Below, in pieces: positions 1 through 8,249 of a stretch of DNA of 64,000 nt. A program made the translations under genes and the position numbers. This DNA comes from Microbacterium hydrocarbonoxydans. GTDB taxonomy: Bacteria; Actinomycetota; Actinomycetes; Actinomycetales; Microbacteriaceae. The stretch lies in contig NZ_JAAKXW010000001.1 of the NCBI RefSeq assembly GCF_011752045.1, positions 558,001 to 622,000 on the forward strand. The letters run 5' to 3'. The notes beneath the pieces are model-generated. The model was given only the letters and a program-made list of their open reading frames with translations. It made no database searches and was not told where the DNA came from. Numbering within the stretch: the stretch's first letter is position 1; every line of letters begins with the position of its first letter.

Positions 1-1246
<1,246 letters not shown>

Positions 1247-1317
1247 CGAAAAAGCTCCTTCTGTAGGCGTCGAGATCGACACTCCAGCCTACCGGCTCCC
1301 GGCTGAGCGACTTCTCC

Positions 1318-1842
1318 TCACCAGTCGATGGTGCGGGTGCTGCCGACGAGGCAGCGCCCTTTCGCGAGCTGCGGCATCACGGCGGTGACGGGTGCGCCCG
1401 TCGACGGGCCGACCTGACCGATCAGGCACTCCGTCTCCCCCCAGCGCACGGAGAACTGCAGGCTTTCCACCGGGTTGCCGACCGTCGTCGTGTCCGGGGT
1501 CACCTGCATGGCCGTCTTGTCGAAGCCCGCGGCCACGAGCGCGTCGATGTACGCACGGCCCGACGTGCGCTGATCCGAGTTCCAGACGGCGGAGGCGACC
1601 GAGGAGAAGAGCGGGAGGTTGTCCGCGGCGGAGCCGTCGGCGACGTACTCCGGCACCCCACCGGCCGGCCCATCGGTCATCGACGGCGACGGCGACGGCG
1701 AGGATGACGAGGGAGTCGGGATCGGCGAACCGGACGGGGCGCCGCCGTCCGTCGGCGCGCACGCCGCGAGCGCGAAGGCCAGCGCGGCAACCGCCGCGGC
1801 GAGGGCGGCGCGCGGAGCGGAGGAGGCCGGTCGTCGGAGCAC
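1318..1842 (-). CDS. Putative lipoprotein of unknown function
   Basis: 174-residue exported protein. The N-terminus has arginines, a hydrophobic stretch (residues 12-26) and a lipobox LAAC with the modifiable Cys at 28, followed by a Ser/Pro/Thr-rich linker typical of surface lipoproteins. The rest has two further cysteines (in ECLIGQ and RCLVGS), which could form a disulfide. I recognise no domain. GTG 1842 is chosen because a TAGACT hexamer at 1849-1854 ends exactly 6 bases upstream, suggesting a leaderless transcript. It lies between ssb and ettA, all on the minus strand but apparently separately transcribed. Confidence 0.75.
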   Translation of the reverse strand: MLRRPASSAPRAALAAAVAALAFALAACAPTDGGAPSGSPIPTPSSSSPSPSPSMTDGPAGGVPEYVADGSAADNLPLFSSVASAVWNSDQRTSGRAYIDALVAAGFDKTAMQVTPDTTTVGNPVESLQFSVRWGETECLIGQVGPSTGAPVTAVMPQLAKGRCLVGSTRTIDW

Positions 1843-1848
1843 GCACCG

Positions 1849-1854
1849 AGTCTA
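1849..1854 (-). promoter_or_regulatory. Candidate -10 hexamer (TAGACT) of the lipoprotein gene
   Basis: TAGACT followed by 6 bases and then the GTG start at 1842; spacing places the transcription start at or next to the start codon. No good -35 was seen. Confidence 0.5.
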
Positions 1855-1913
1855 TGTCCCGCCTCCTCCGCGTCCCGCTCTCATGCCCGGACGTCGCGTC
1901 TGTGCATCACGGG

Positions 1914-2423
1914 TCAGAACGGCACCGTCTCGGCCTGCTCCACCTCCTCGACGGCATCCGTCTGCACGGCCCACGAGGTGTCCAGGGGACGTTCGTCGAC
2001 TGCGTCGGGCGCGGCGTCGACCTCGCCGCCACCGACGGCGGCACGCGCCTGCTCGGGGGCGCTCGCACGGGAGGCGCGGAGATAGGCGGTCGTCCCCCAG
2101 CGCAGGTCGTGCCCGATCGCATCGGCGTCGATGTCGACGCTGGTCCCGAGCTTCCCGCCCGCCTCCCAGTTGCGGATCCTCAGGCGGCCCGTGACGATCA
2201 CGCTGTCGCCGGTGCGCAGCGACGCCTTGGCGTGCTCGCCGAGCTGGCGGAACGCCGCCACGGAGTACCAGTTGGTGCCGGCGTCCACCCACGCCTGGGT
2301 CGCGTTGTCGAACCGGCGGTGCGTGCTCGCCAGACGGAAGTTCGTCACCGGGATGCCTCCGGCGGTCTGACTCTGGACCGGATCTGTGGCCACCTTGCCG
2401 ACGATCGTCAGCGTGTCGATCAT
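1914..2423 (-). CDS. ssb: Single-stranded DNA-binding protein
   Basis: 169-residue OB-fold SSB that coats single-stranded DNA in replication, recombination and repair. The N-terminal two thirds (DTLTIVGKVATDPV, NWYSVAAF, SVIVTGRLRIRNW) match the SSB fold; the remainder is an acidic, flexible tail ending VEQAETVPF, which resembles the partner-binding C-terminal tip (usually DDDIPF) although less acidic. ATG 2423 is preceded by purine-rich GAGAAGAGACGAAC. Since essential actinobacterial SSBs are usually encoded with rpsF and rpsR, this isolated copy may be a second, damage- or competence-related paralogue; that is inference. Confidence 0.88.
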   Translation of the reverse strand: MIDTLTIVGKVATDPVQSQTAGGIPVTNFRLASTHRRFDNATQAWVDAGTNWYSVAAFRQLGEHAKASLRTGDSVIVTGRLRIRNWEAGGKLGTSVDIDADAIGHDLRWGTTAYLRASRASAPEQARAAVGGGEVDAAPDAVDERPLDTSWAVQTDAVEEVEQAETVPF

Positions 2424-2600
2424 GTTCGTCTCTTCTCTGTGTGCCGGGACGCTCGCCCGGATCGATCAAGGATGCGCTCCCGCCTGGAGTGCTCGACGCG
2501 CCGGAACCGGGGCATGGGAAGAGATCGTCCGCGGACAGCTTCTGTGCAGGAGAAGTCCTGGCCGCGACCGCGTGTTGGATGCAGGGCGCAATGTCGGAGG

Positions 2601-2616
2601 TCGCTCATATGTTCGA
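2601..2616. promoter_or_regulatory. Candidate LexA/SOS box between ssb and the 89-aa gene
   Basis: TCGCTC-ATAT-GTTCGA matches the actinobacterial SOS consensus TCGAAC-N4-GTTCGA at 10 of 12 positions: the right half is perfect, the left half has two mismatches. It lies 18 bases upstream of the start at 2635 and about 180 bases upstream of ssb. The mismatches in the left half make this tentative. Confidence 0.4.
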
Positions 2617-2634
2617 ACCAGGAAGGAGATACCG

Positions 2635-2904
2635 ATGTCCGACAGCCTGACCACGTCACTGCCCGAGGTTCCGTACGCGACTCCTCGGCTCTCATCCCCC
2701 CGCGAGCATCTGGTGCGCGCGGCCGATCACCTCTGGCGCGTGCAGGACCGCACCGGGCGCGTGCTCGGCCACCTTCGGATCGCTGCCGATCCGCTCGGCC
2801 TGCGCTATCGAGCCGAGCGCCTGCAGCTCGCCACGGGGACGTTCCGCCTCATCGGCGAGTTCTGGCGAGCCGACGATGCGGTGGCCGCGCTGCGCAACGG
2901 GTGA
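2635..2904 (+). CDS. Small protein of unknown function, likely co-transcribed with the HNH gene
   Basis: 89 residues, no membrane segment or signal peptide, basic and probably cytoplasmic. I do not recognise a family. The C-terminal two thirds (from about residue 22) looks like a compact alpha/beta fold, with WRVQDRTGRVLGHL followed by LRYRAERLQLATGTFRLIGE suggesting beta strands. Start ATG 2635 follows an excellent ribosome-binding site AGGAAGGAG at 2620-2628. The stop at 2902-2904 is 7 bases before the ATG of the HNH gene, so the two form an operon. The upstream SOS-box-like site would make both damage-inducible if real. Confidence 0.75.
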   Translation: MSDSLTTSLPEVPYATPRLSSPREHLVRAADHLWRVQDRTGRVLGHLRIAADPLGLRYRAERLQLATGTFRLIGEFWRADDAVAALRNG

Positions 2905-2911
2905 CGCAACG

Positions 2912-3427
2912 ATGCCGAGCACGGGAGAGCGGCTCAAGACGGCGCAGGCGTGGCATCGTCATCAGAACTTCATCCGCATGATCGCGCATCTGCAGGGGCA
3001 TCCGTGCGTGGATTGCGGCGAGGGCGACCCTGTCGTCCTCGACTTCGATCACCTTCCCGGGGTCGAGAAACGGTTCGAGATCGCAAGAGCGGTCAACTCC
3101 TCGACCAGGGCCTGGCCGGCGATCCTTCGCGAGATCGGGAAATGCGAGGTCGTCTGTGCCAACTGCCACCGCCGACGGACTGCGGCGCGGGCCGGCCACC
3201 GCAGGCATCTGCTGAGTCAGGGTCTCCCCGTCGACGCGCCCGAGCACGTGGGCGGTCGAAGGCGGGTACCGCACGGAGGCGGTGCCAAGGGACGCCGCGG
3301 ATGCCGTTGCGAAGCCTGCTTGGAACGAAGGAACGCGTATGCGCGTGAGTGGCGCGCGAGATCCAAAGCCGTCGCCCCCGACCCGGAAAGAACGAAGCGA
3401 GCCGACCTGAAGAATTGGGTAGGCTGA
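2912..3427 (+). CDS. HNH-endonuclease-like protein with a second cysteine cluster
   Basis: 171 residues. The core has a Cys pair C32-x2-C35, an Asp-His motif DFDHLPG with H47, and C78/C82-x2-C85-H86 (CEVVCANCH), the pattern of a zinc-stabilised HNH (beta-beta-alpha metal) nuclease fold. A second cluster C131-x-C133-x2-C136 (GCRCEACLERRNAYAREW) follows; from memory this GCRCxxC motif is common in actinophage and actinobacterial small proteins. No signal peptide. ATG 2912 is preferred; it lies 7 bases after the 89-aa gene. It ends 8 bases before tRNA-Arg. Nuclease activity is inferred from the fold only. Confidence 0.8.
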   Translation: MPSTGERLKTAQAWHRHQNFIRMIAHLQGHPCVDCGEGDPVVLDFDHLPGVEKRFEIARAVNSSTRAWPAILREIGKCEVVCANCHRRRTAARAGHRRHLLSQGLPVDAPEHVGGRRRVPHGGGAKGRRGCRCEACLERRNAYAREWRARSKAVAPDPERTKRADLKNWVG

Positions 3428-3435
3428 AGTTCTGA

Positions 3436-3511
3436 CCCCCAGTAGCTCAGCGGATAGAGCATCGATCTTCTAAGTCGCCGGTCGCACGTTCGAATCGTGC
3501 CTGGGGGGCCA
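3436..3511 (+). tRNA. tRNA-Arg (anticodon TCT)
   Basis: Full cloverleaf: 7-bp acceptor (CCCCCAG 3436-3442 with CTGGGGG 3501-3507), D arm GCTC/GAGC, anticodon loop CTTCTAA with TCT at 3469-3471, 5-nt variable loop, T arm GCACG/CGTGC around TTCGAAT, discriminator G3508 and encoded CCA at 3509-3511. The anticodon stem has a T-C mismatch at 27-43 and a T-G wobble at 31-39. It reads AGA, a rare codon in this high-GC sequence. Confidence 0.97.
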
Positions 3512-3551
3512 CCTGCTTCCTGCCGCCGAAAGGCGATGTCGAGGCCGCCGA

Positions 3552-3557
3552 TAGGAT
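3552..3557 (+). promoter_or_regulatory. Candidate -10 hexamer (TAGGAT) of orn
   Basis: TAGGAT, then 6 bases, then ATG 3564; predicts a leaderless orn mRNA. Confidence 0.5.
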
Positions 3558-3563
3558 GGCCGC

Positions 3564-4190
3564 ATGGTATCTGCGTCCGAGAACGATCGACTCGTCTGGA
3601 TCGACTGCGAGATGACCGGCCTCGACCTCGCCGTCGACGAGCTGGTCGAGATCGCGGTGGTCATCACCGACTTCGAGCTCAACCCGATCGATCCCGGATT
3701 CCAGGTCGTGATCCGTCCGAGCGCCGCGGCACTCGAGAACATGAACGACTTCGTCGCGAAGATGCACGAGACCTCCGGTCTGATCACGGAGATCCCCGAC
3801 GGCGTGTCCCTGGAGGAGGCCGAAGCTCAGACGCTCGCCTACATCCGCCGCTTCGTGCCGCTGGAGCGCAAGGCTCCGCTCGCCGGGAACACGATCGGCA
3901 CGGACCGGATGTTCCTCGCCAAGTACATGCCCCAGGTCGACCAGTGGCTGCACTACCGCAACGTCGACGTCTCGAGCATCAAGGAACTGGCCCGCCGCTG
4001 GTACCCCCGCGTGTTCTTCCACGCGCCTCTCAAGGACGGCGGCCACCGCGCCCTGGCCGACATCCTGGAGTCGATCCGCGAGCTCCGCTACTACCGCCAG
4101 GCGGTGTTCGTCGACGAGCCGGGACCCTCCAGCGACGAGGCCCGGGACATCGCCGCCCGCACCGTGTCGGAGTTTGCCCCAAACGTGTAA
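3564..4190 (+). CDS. orn: Oligoribonuclease
   Basis: 208-residue DEDDh 3'-5' exonuclease that degrades 2-5-nt RNAs, the last step of mRNA turnover, and pGpG from cyclic di-GMP. Exo I motif WIDCEMTGLD at residues 12-21 provides the first Asp/Glu pair; Exo II is around NTIGTDRMFLAKYMPQ with the conserved Asp; Exo III is HRALADILESI with the catalytic His and Asp. Length matches the family. ATG 3564 sits 6 bases after the TAGGAT hexamer. It lies between two tRNA genes. Confidence 0.95.
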   Translation: MVSASENDRLVWIDCEMTGLDLAVDELVEIAVVITDFELNPIDPGFQVVIRPSAAALENMNDFVAKMHETSGLITEIPDGVSLEEAEAQTLAYIRRFVPLERKAPLAGNTIGTDRMFLAKYMPQVDQWLHYRNVDVSSIKELARRWYPRVFFHAPLKDGGHRALADILESIRELRYYRQAVFVDEPGPSSDEARDIAARTVSEFAPNV

Positions 4191-4230
4191 TACAATCGTG
4201 GGGTTGCCTGTTTCGGCGGGCACATACATG

Positions 4231-4303
4231 GTGGGTATAGCTCAGTTGGTAGAGCGCCTGGTTGTGGTCCAGGAGGTCGCGGGTTCAAGCCCCGTTACTC
4301 ACC
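4231..4303 (+). tRNA. tRNA-His (anticodon GTG)
   Basis: Acceptor GTGGGTA (4231-4237) pairs with TACTCAC (4296-4302); D arm GCTC/GAGC; anticodon stem CCTGG/CCAGG with GTG at 4264-4266; T arm GCGGG/CCCGT around TTCAAGC; discriminator C4303. G4230 immediately 5' can supply the G-1 residue that, paired with C73, marks histidine tRNAs. CCA is not encoded (CCG follows), unlike the tRNA-Arg nearby. Confidence 0.97.
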
Positions 4304-4309
4304 CGGATG

Positions 4310-4339
4310 AAGGGCCCGAGTCGGAAGACTCGGGCCCTT
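4310..4339 (+). terminator. Intrinsic terminator after tRNA-His
   Basis: Perfect 13-bp stem (4310-4322 with 4327-4339) closed by a GGAA tetraloop, starting 7 bases after the mature tRNA end. The stem ends in TT and no long T tract follows, as is usual in actinobacteria. Confidence 0.85.
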
Positions 4340-4374
4340 CTGCATTCTCCGCACAATTGCCTGCGCACTCCGGG

Positions 4375-4393
4375 AATACCCCACCGGGGTATT
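4375..4393. promoter_or_regulatory. CsoR-like copper operator upstream of the P-type ATPase
   Basis: Perfect inverted repeat AATACCCC-ACC-GGGGTATT, 8-bp arms and a 3-bp spacer. The TACCCC...GGGGTA core resembles operators of the Cu(I)-sensing CsoR repressor family. It ends 38 bases before the ATPase start and probably overlaps its promoter, so copper would derepress the gene. No csoR gene is in the window. Confidence 0.65.
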
Positions 4394-4431
4394 AGGTTGG
4401 TCCCAGTGAATCCACGAAGGGACCCGTCATC

Positions 4432-6639
4432 ATGAGCACGAACCCTGAAGCGGCATCGACCGCTCACGCCGGCGGCGACGCGTCGGCACAGCATCATGCA
4501 CATGCTGGACACGACCGGCAGGCCGTCGACACGCCCGACCTGCACGCCGGTCACCAGATGCACGCCACGCACGACGGCCACGCCGGTCACGAGATGCACG
4601 CCACACACGACGGCCATACCGCTCACCGCGACCACGCAGACCACTCCGGGCACGCAGACCACTCCGGCCACGGTGACCACTCCGGGCACACCGAGCGCTT
4701 CCGCCGGCTGTTCTGGATCATGCTCGTCCTCGCAGTCCCGGTCGTGGCCGCATCGCCGATGTTCGCGATGATCCTCGGGTACGAGGTGCCCGCCTGGGCG
4801 GGCTGGGTCGCGCCGGTTCTCGGCACCGTCATGTACGTCTGGGGTGGCGCGCCGTTCCTCACCGGGGCGGTGAGCGAGTTGCGTGCGCGCAAGCCCGGGA
4901 TGATGCTCCTCATCGGCCTCGCGATCACGGTCGCCTTCCTCGCCTCCTGGGGGGCCAGCCTCGGGATGCTGCACCACGAGCTCGAGTTCTGGTGGGAGCT
5001 CGCGCTGCTGATCGTCATCATGCTGCTCGGCCATTGGCTGGAGATGCGGTCCCTCGCCCGGACGACGTCCGCGCTCGACTCCCTGGCCGCGCTCCTGCCC
5101 GACGAAGCCGAGCGCCTCGACGGCGACGACGTCGTGACCGTGTCCCCCGCAGACCTGCGCCTCGGCGATGTGGTCGTGATCCGCCCGGGCGGGCGCCTCC
5201 CGGCCGACGGGATCGTCGTGCAGGGAAGCGCGAGCATCGACGAGTCGATGATCACGGGCGAATCGAAGCCGGTGCGCCGCGAGGCGGGCGATCACGTCGT
5301 CGCCGGCACCGTGGCGACGGACTCCGGCCTCCGTGTCGAGATCACCGCCGTGGGCGCGGACACCGCGCTCGCCGGCATCCAGAAGCTCGTGGCGGATGCC
5401 CAGGCCTCGTCCTCCCGCGCCCAGCGGATCGCCGACCGCGCCGCCGCCTGGCTCTTCTGGTTCGCCCTCGGCGCCGCCGTCATCACGGCGATCATCTGGT
5501 CGCTCGTCGGGATGCCGGATGAAGGCGTGATCCGGACGATCACCGTCCTCGTCATCGCCTGCCCCCATGCCCTCGGGCTGGCGATCCCGCTCGTCGTCTC
5601 GATCGCGACGGAGAAGGCCGCACGCGCCGGGGTCCTCGTCAAGGATCGGCTGGCTCTCGAGACGATGCGCACGGTCGACGCCGTGCTCTTCGACAAGACG
5701 GGCACGCTGACCAAGGGCGCACCTGCTGTGACCGCCGTGGAACCGGCGAGCGGGTTCACCGCCGAGGACGTCCTCCGGCTCGCCGCCGCCGCAGAGCACG
5801 ACTCCGAGCATCCGCTCGCGAAGGCGATCGTGAACGCGGCAGCCGAAGACGAGCTCGACGTCCTCTCTGCGACGGACTTCACCTCCTCCCCCGCTGTGGG
5901 CGTCAGCGCCACGGTCGGCGGGCGGACGGTGCAGGTCGGCGGCCCGCACCTGCTCGCCGAGGCGGGAGCCGTCGAGCTCCCGGTCGCCGATGCCTGGCGC
6001 GCCGAGGGTGCGATCATCCTGCACGTCCTCGTGGACGGCGTCGTGGCCGGCGCCCTGCGCCTCGCCGACGAGATCAGGCCGGAGTCCACCGAGGCGGTCC
6101 GTGCGCTGCATGCGCGCGGCATCCAGGTCGTGATGATCACCGGAGATGCACAGGCCGTCGCGGAGCACGTCGCCGCAGAGCTCGGCATCGACCGGGTGTT
6201 CGCCGGGGTTCGCCCCGAGGACAAGGCCTCCAAGGTGAGGGAGCTGCAGGCGGAGGGCCGGAAGGTCGCGATGGTCGGCGACGGCGTCAACGACGCCCCG
6301 GCGCTGGCTCAGGCCGACGTCGGTCTCGCGATCGGCGCCGGAACCGACGTCGCCATCGCCTCCGCGGGAGTGATCCTCGCCGGCGACGACCCGAGGACGG
6401 TCCTCTCCGTGATCGCACTGTCGCACGCCAGCTACCGGAAGATGACGCAGAACCTGTGGTGGGCCGCGGGATACAACCTGATCTCGGTCCCGCTCGCGGC
6501 GGGCGTGCTCGCCCCGTTCGGGTTCGTGCTGCCGATGTCGGTCGGAGCGGTCCTGATGTCCCTGTCGACGATCGTCGTGGCGCTGAACGCGCAGCTGCTG
6601 CGCCGGATCGACCTGCGGCCGGAGAGCGTCACCGGCTGA
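4432..6639 (+). CDS. copB: CopB-type heavy-metal-translocating P1B ATPase with His-repeat N-terminus
   Basis: 735-residue membrane ATPase that pumps copper, or another soft metal, out of the cytoplasm. The first 90 residues are soluble and hold 22 His, including 17 at every third position from H38 to H86. Transmembrane helices follow (from about 92), then actuator motif TGES near 276, the metal-site motif CPH (IACPHALG, near 378) that distinguishes CopB-type from CPC CopA-type pumps, phosphorylation motif DKTGT near 421, SEHPLA near 461, and GDGVND near 616. ATG 4432 follows AAGGGA. It appears to be a single-gene unit controlled by the CsoR-like operator. The exact metal (Cu+, Cu2+ or Ag+) cannot be read from sequence. 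Confidence 0.93.
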   Translation: MSTNPEAASTAHAGGDASAQHHAHAGHDRQAVDTPDLHAGHQMHATHDGHAGHEMHATHDGHTAHRDHADHSGHADHSGHGDHSGHTERFRRLFWIMLVLAVPVVAASPMFAMILGYEVPAWAGWVAPVLGTVMYVWGGAPFLTGAVSELRARKPGMMLLIGLAITVAFLASWGASLGMLHHELEFWWELALLIVIMLLGHWLEMRSLARTTSALDSLAALLPDEAERLDGDDVVTVSPADLRLGDVVVIRPGGRLPADGIVVQGSASIDESMITGESKPVRREAGDHVVAGTVATDSGLRVEITAVGADTALAGIQKLVADAQASSSRAQRIADRAAAWLFWFALGAAVITAIIWSLVGMPDEGVIRTITVLVIACPHALGLAIPLVVSIATEKAARAGVLVKDRLALETMRTVDAVLFDKTGTLTKGAPAVTAVEPASGFTAEDVLRLAAAAEHDSEHPLAKAIVNAAAEDELDVLSATDFTSSPAVGVSATVGGRTVQVGGPHLLAEAGAVELPVADAWRAEGAIILHVLVDGVVAGALRLADEIRPESTEAVRALHARGIQVVMITGDAQAVAEHVAAELGIDRVFAGVRPEDKASKVRELQAEGRKVAMVGDGVNDAPALAQADVGLAIGAGTDVAIASAGVILAGDDPRTVLSVIALSHASYRKMTQNLWWAAGYNLISVPLAAGVLAPFGFVLPMSVGAVLMSLSTIVVALNAQLLRRIDLRPESVTG
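4549..4686 (+). repeat. In-frame tandem repeats encoding the histidine triplets of CopB
   Basis: Two adjacent 36-bp units (4549-4584 and 4585-4620, 32 of 36 identical) and, further on, three 18-bp units (4633-4650, 4651-4668, 4669-4686) that encode H-(A/G)-D-H-S-G. All unit lengths are multiples of 9 bases, so copy-number change would keep both the frame and the three-residue His spacing. Confidence 0.9.
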
Positions 6640-6663
6640 CCGCGGACGGTGCGGGGCGAGCCC

Positions 6664-6669
6664 TAGAAT
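6664..6669 (+). promoter_or_regulatory. Candidate -10 hexamer (TAGAAT) of the LysE gene
   Basis: TAGAAT, then 6 bases, then GTG 6676; predicts a leaderless transcript. Confidence 0.55.
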
Positions 6670-6675
6670 TGCGAG

Positions 6676-7305
6676 GTGTCGCTCGCTGTCTGGTTCTCGC
6701 TCCTCACCGCCTGCGTCGTCATCAGCTTCACGCCCGGCGCCGGGGCCATCAACACGATGTCGAACGCGCTGACGCAGGGATGGCGCCGATCGATCTGGGG
6801 CATCGCCGGCCAGCAGCTCGCCCTCATCGTCCACGTCGTCATCGTGGCGGCCGGGGTCGGTCTGATCGTCTCCCGCTCCGAACTCCTGTTCAACGTCATC
6901 CGCTATGCCGGCGCCGCGTACCTCGTGTATCTCGGCATCCGGCTGATCCTCGCGAAGCCGAACCTCGCCGGCGACGATCTGGAGGGTGCGGACGACACCC
7001 GCGAGAGCCACTGGTCGATGATCCGGCGCGGCTTCTGGGTCAACCTGCTCAACCCGAAGGCGATCGTCTTCTTCCTGGCCTTCATCCCGCAGTTCATCCG
7101 GCTCGATCAGCCTCAGCTCCCGCAGTACCTCACCCTCGTCCTGACCGTCATCGTCGTCGACGTGCTCGTGATGTGGGGGTTCTTCGCTGCGGCTGCACGC
7201 CCGTTCCGCCGCCTCACCCGATCCGTCCGCGGTCAGCGCACGCTCAACACGGTCTTCGGCGTCCTCTTCATCGCCGTGGCCGGTCTCCTCGTTCTCCTGC
7301 ACTGA
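6676..7305 (+). CDS. LysE/RhtB-family exporter
   Basis: 209-residue membrane protein with about six hydrophobic segments, of the LysE superfamily that exports amino acids or related small solutes. The N-terminus carries the family signature SFTPGAGAINTMSNAL (residues ~16-31), the first conserved GxG/Pro region, and NLLNPKAIVFFLAFIPQFI near 120-140 matches the second conserved segment. GTG 6676 is fixed by the hexamer 6 bases upstream. Substrate cannot be predicted; a homoserine/threonine or quorum-lactone role would be a guess. Confidence 0.85.
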   Translation: MSLAVWFSLLTACVVISFTPGAGAINTMSNALTQGWRRSIWGIAGQQLALIVHVVIVAAGVGLIVSRSELLFNVIRYAGAAYLVYLGIRLILAKPNLAGDDLEGADDTRESHWSMIRRGFWVNLLNPKAIVFFLAFIPQFIRLDQPQLPQYLTLVLTVIVVDVLVMWGFFAAAARPFRRLTRSVRGQRTLNTVFGVLFIAVAGLLVLLH

Positions 7306-7347
7306 GCGCCCATGGCGCGCCGCCGATCCCGGTGGGATCATCGGGAC

Positions 7348-7866
7348 ATGGACCGCGCCGAGCTCCGAGCACTCCAGGCCCCGCTGCGAGAGCGCTACGC
7401 GGCCGATCCTCGTTCCGCGATCGTGCCGCTGTCCGCCGAGGGCGACTGGCGCGACGACGGGATCACGACGACCGTCGAGAGCTGGGCGGGCCCGATCCGC
7501 GCGGGACTCCACCCGGCCACCGGCGGCACCGGCGCCGACGCGTGCTCAGCCGACCTGCTGCTGCAGGCCGTGCTCGCCTGCGCCGGCGTCACTCTCCGCA
7601 GCGTCGCCACGGCGATGGACCTCGACATCCGCGGCGCCCGGCTCACCGCACGTGGCAGTTTCGATGTGCGGGGCACGCTCGGCGTCGAGCGTTCGGCGCC
7701 TGTGGGTGTGTCGGCGATCGAGGTGCTCGCGGAAGTCGACGGCGATCTCGACGACGCCTCCCTCGCACGTCTCGGCGCTTCCGCCGAGCGCTACTGCGTC
7801 GTCGGTCAGAGCCTGCGCGAACCTGTGCGCATCACTGTCCGCCGCGCCGCTCCCGTCGTCGGATGA
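7348..7866 (+). CDS. OsmC/Ohr-family protein
   Basis: 172-residue cytoplasmic protein. The two cysteines of the OsmC/Ohr superfamily are present: C78 in LLQAVLACAGVT and C150 in ERYCVVGQSL. In characterised members these form the thiol peroxidase centre that reduces organic hydroperoxides; some members instead act in sulfur chemistry. I start at ATG 7348 (MDRAELRALQ) rather than the ATG at 7312, which would add a 12-residue arginine-rich extension. It lies 42 bases after the LysE gene, so co-transcription is possible. Confidence 0.8.
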   Translation: MDRAELRALQAPLRERYAADPRSAIVPLSAEGDWRDDGITTTVESWAGPIRAGLHPATGGTGADACSADLLLQAVLACAGVTLRSVATAMDLDIRGARLTARGSFDVRGTLGVERSAPVGVSAIEVLAEVDGDLDDASLARLGASAERYCVVGQSLREPVRITVRRAAPVVG

Positions 7867-7887
7867 TCCTCCGCACGCCGCCGGCAA

Positions 7888-7893
7888 TAGGCT
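7888..7893 (+). promoter_or_regulatory. Candidate -10 hexamer (TAGGCT) of the metallopeptidase-clpS operon
   Basis: TAGGCT ends 8 bases before ATG 7902. Confidence 0.4.
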
Positions 7894-7901
7894 GGGGAAC
7901 G

Positions 7902-8249
7902 ATGGAGATGGATGCCGACGCCTTCGAGGCACTCGTGGTGGACGAGCTCGATCGACTGCCCGATGAGATGGTCGACGGACTCGACAACGTCGTCTTCGTG
8001 GTCGAGGACCGCCCCGAGGACGGCAGTCTCGACCTGTTCGGGCTCTACGACGGACTCGCCTTGACGGAGCGCGGGCAGTACGGGATGGGCGAGCTCCCCG
8101 ACCGGATCATCGTGTACCGCGAACCGCATCTCGCGGCCGCCGACACGGAGGGCGAACTGCGGGACGAGGTCCACACGACGCTTGTGCACGAGATCGCGCA
8201 CTTCTTCGGGATCGACGACGAGCAGCTCCACGAGCTGGGGTGGGCATGA
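7902..8249 (+). CDS. Minimal zinc metallopeptidase-like protein (DUF1025/zincin-like family)
   Basis: 115-residue protein with the zinc-binding motif HEIAHFFGIDDE near residue 95: HExxH plus a downstream Asp/Glu is the gluzincin/metzincin-like site of the PF06262 'possibly metallopeptidase' family. The family is short and lacks a signal peptide. ATG 7902 gives MEMDADAFEALVVDEL; a second ATG at 7908 is possible. The stop overlaps the clpS start (ATGA), so the two are translationally coupled, a pairing that recurs in actinobacteria and suggests a link to proteolysis. Substrate unknown. Confidence 0.85.
   Translation: MEMDADAFEALVVDELDRLPDEMVDGLDNVVFVVEDRPEDGSLDLFGLYDGLALTERGQYGMGELPDRIIVYREPHLAAADTEGELRDEVHTTLVHEIAHFFGIDDEQLHELGWA

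Noticed and set aside
2424..4310. Integrated element at tRNA-Arg or tRNA-His
   Set aside because: No integrase, no direct repeat of a tRNA 3' end, and flanking genes are core genes; only the HNH cassette hints at mobility.
4549..4686. Tandem repeats as a CRISPR-like array
   Set aside because: They lie in frame inside copB, have no spacers and encode the His-rich N-terminus.
4285..7512. 1075-codon minus-strand open frame opposite copB and the LysE gene
   Set aside because: Antisense shadow of high-GC genes; its amino-acid content (R, G, H, D, E runs) is low-complexity and the plus-strand products are clear families.
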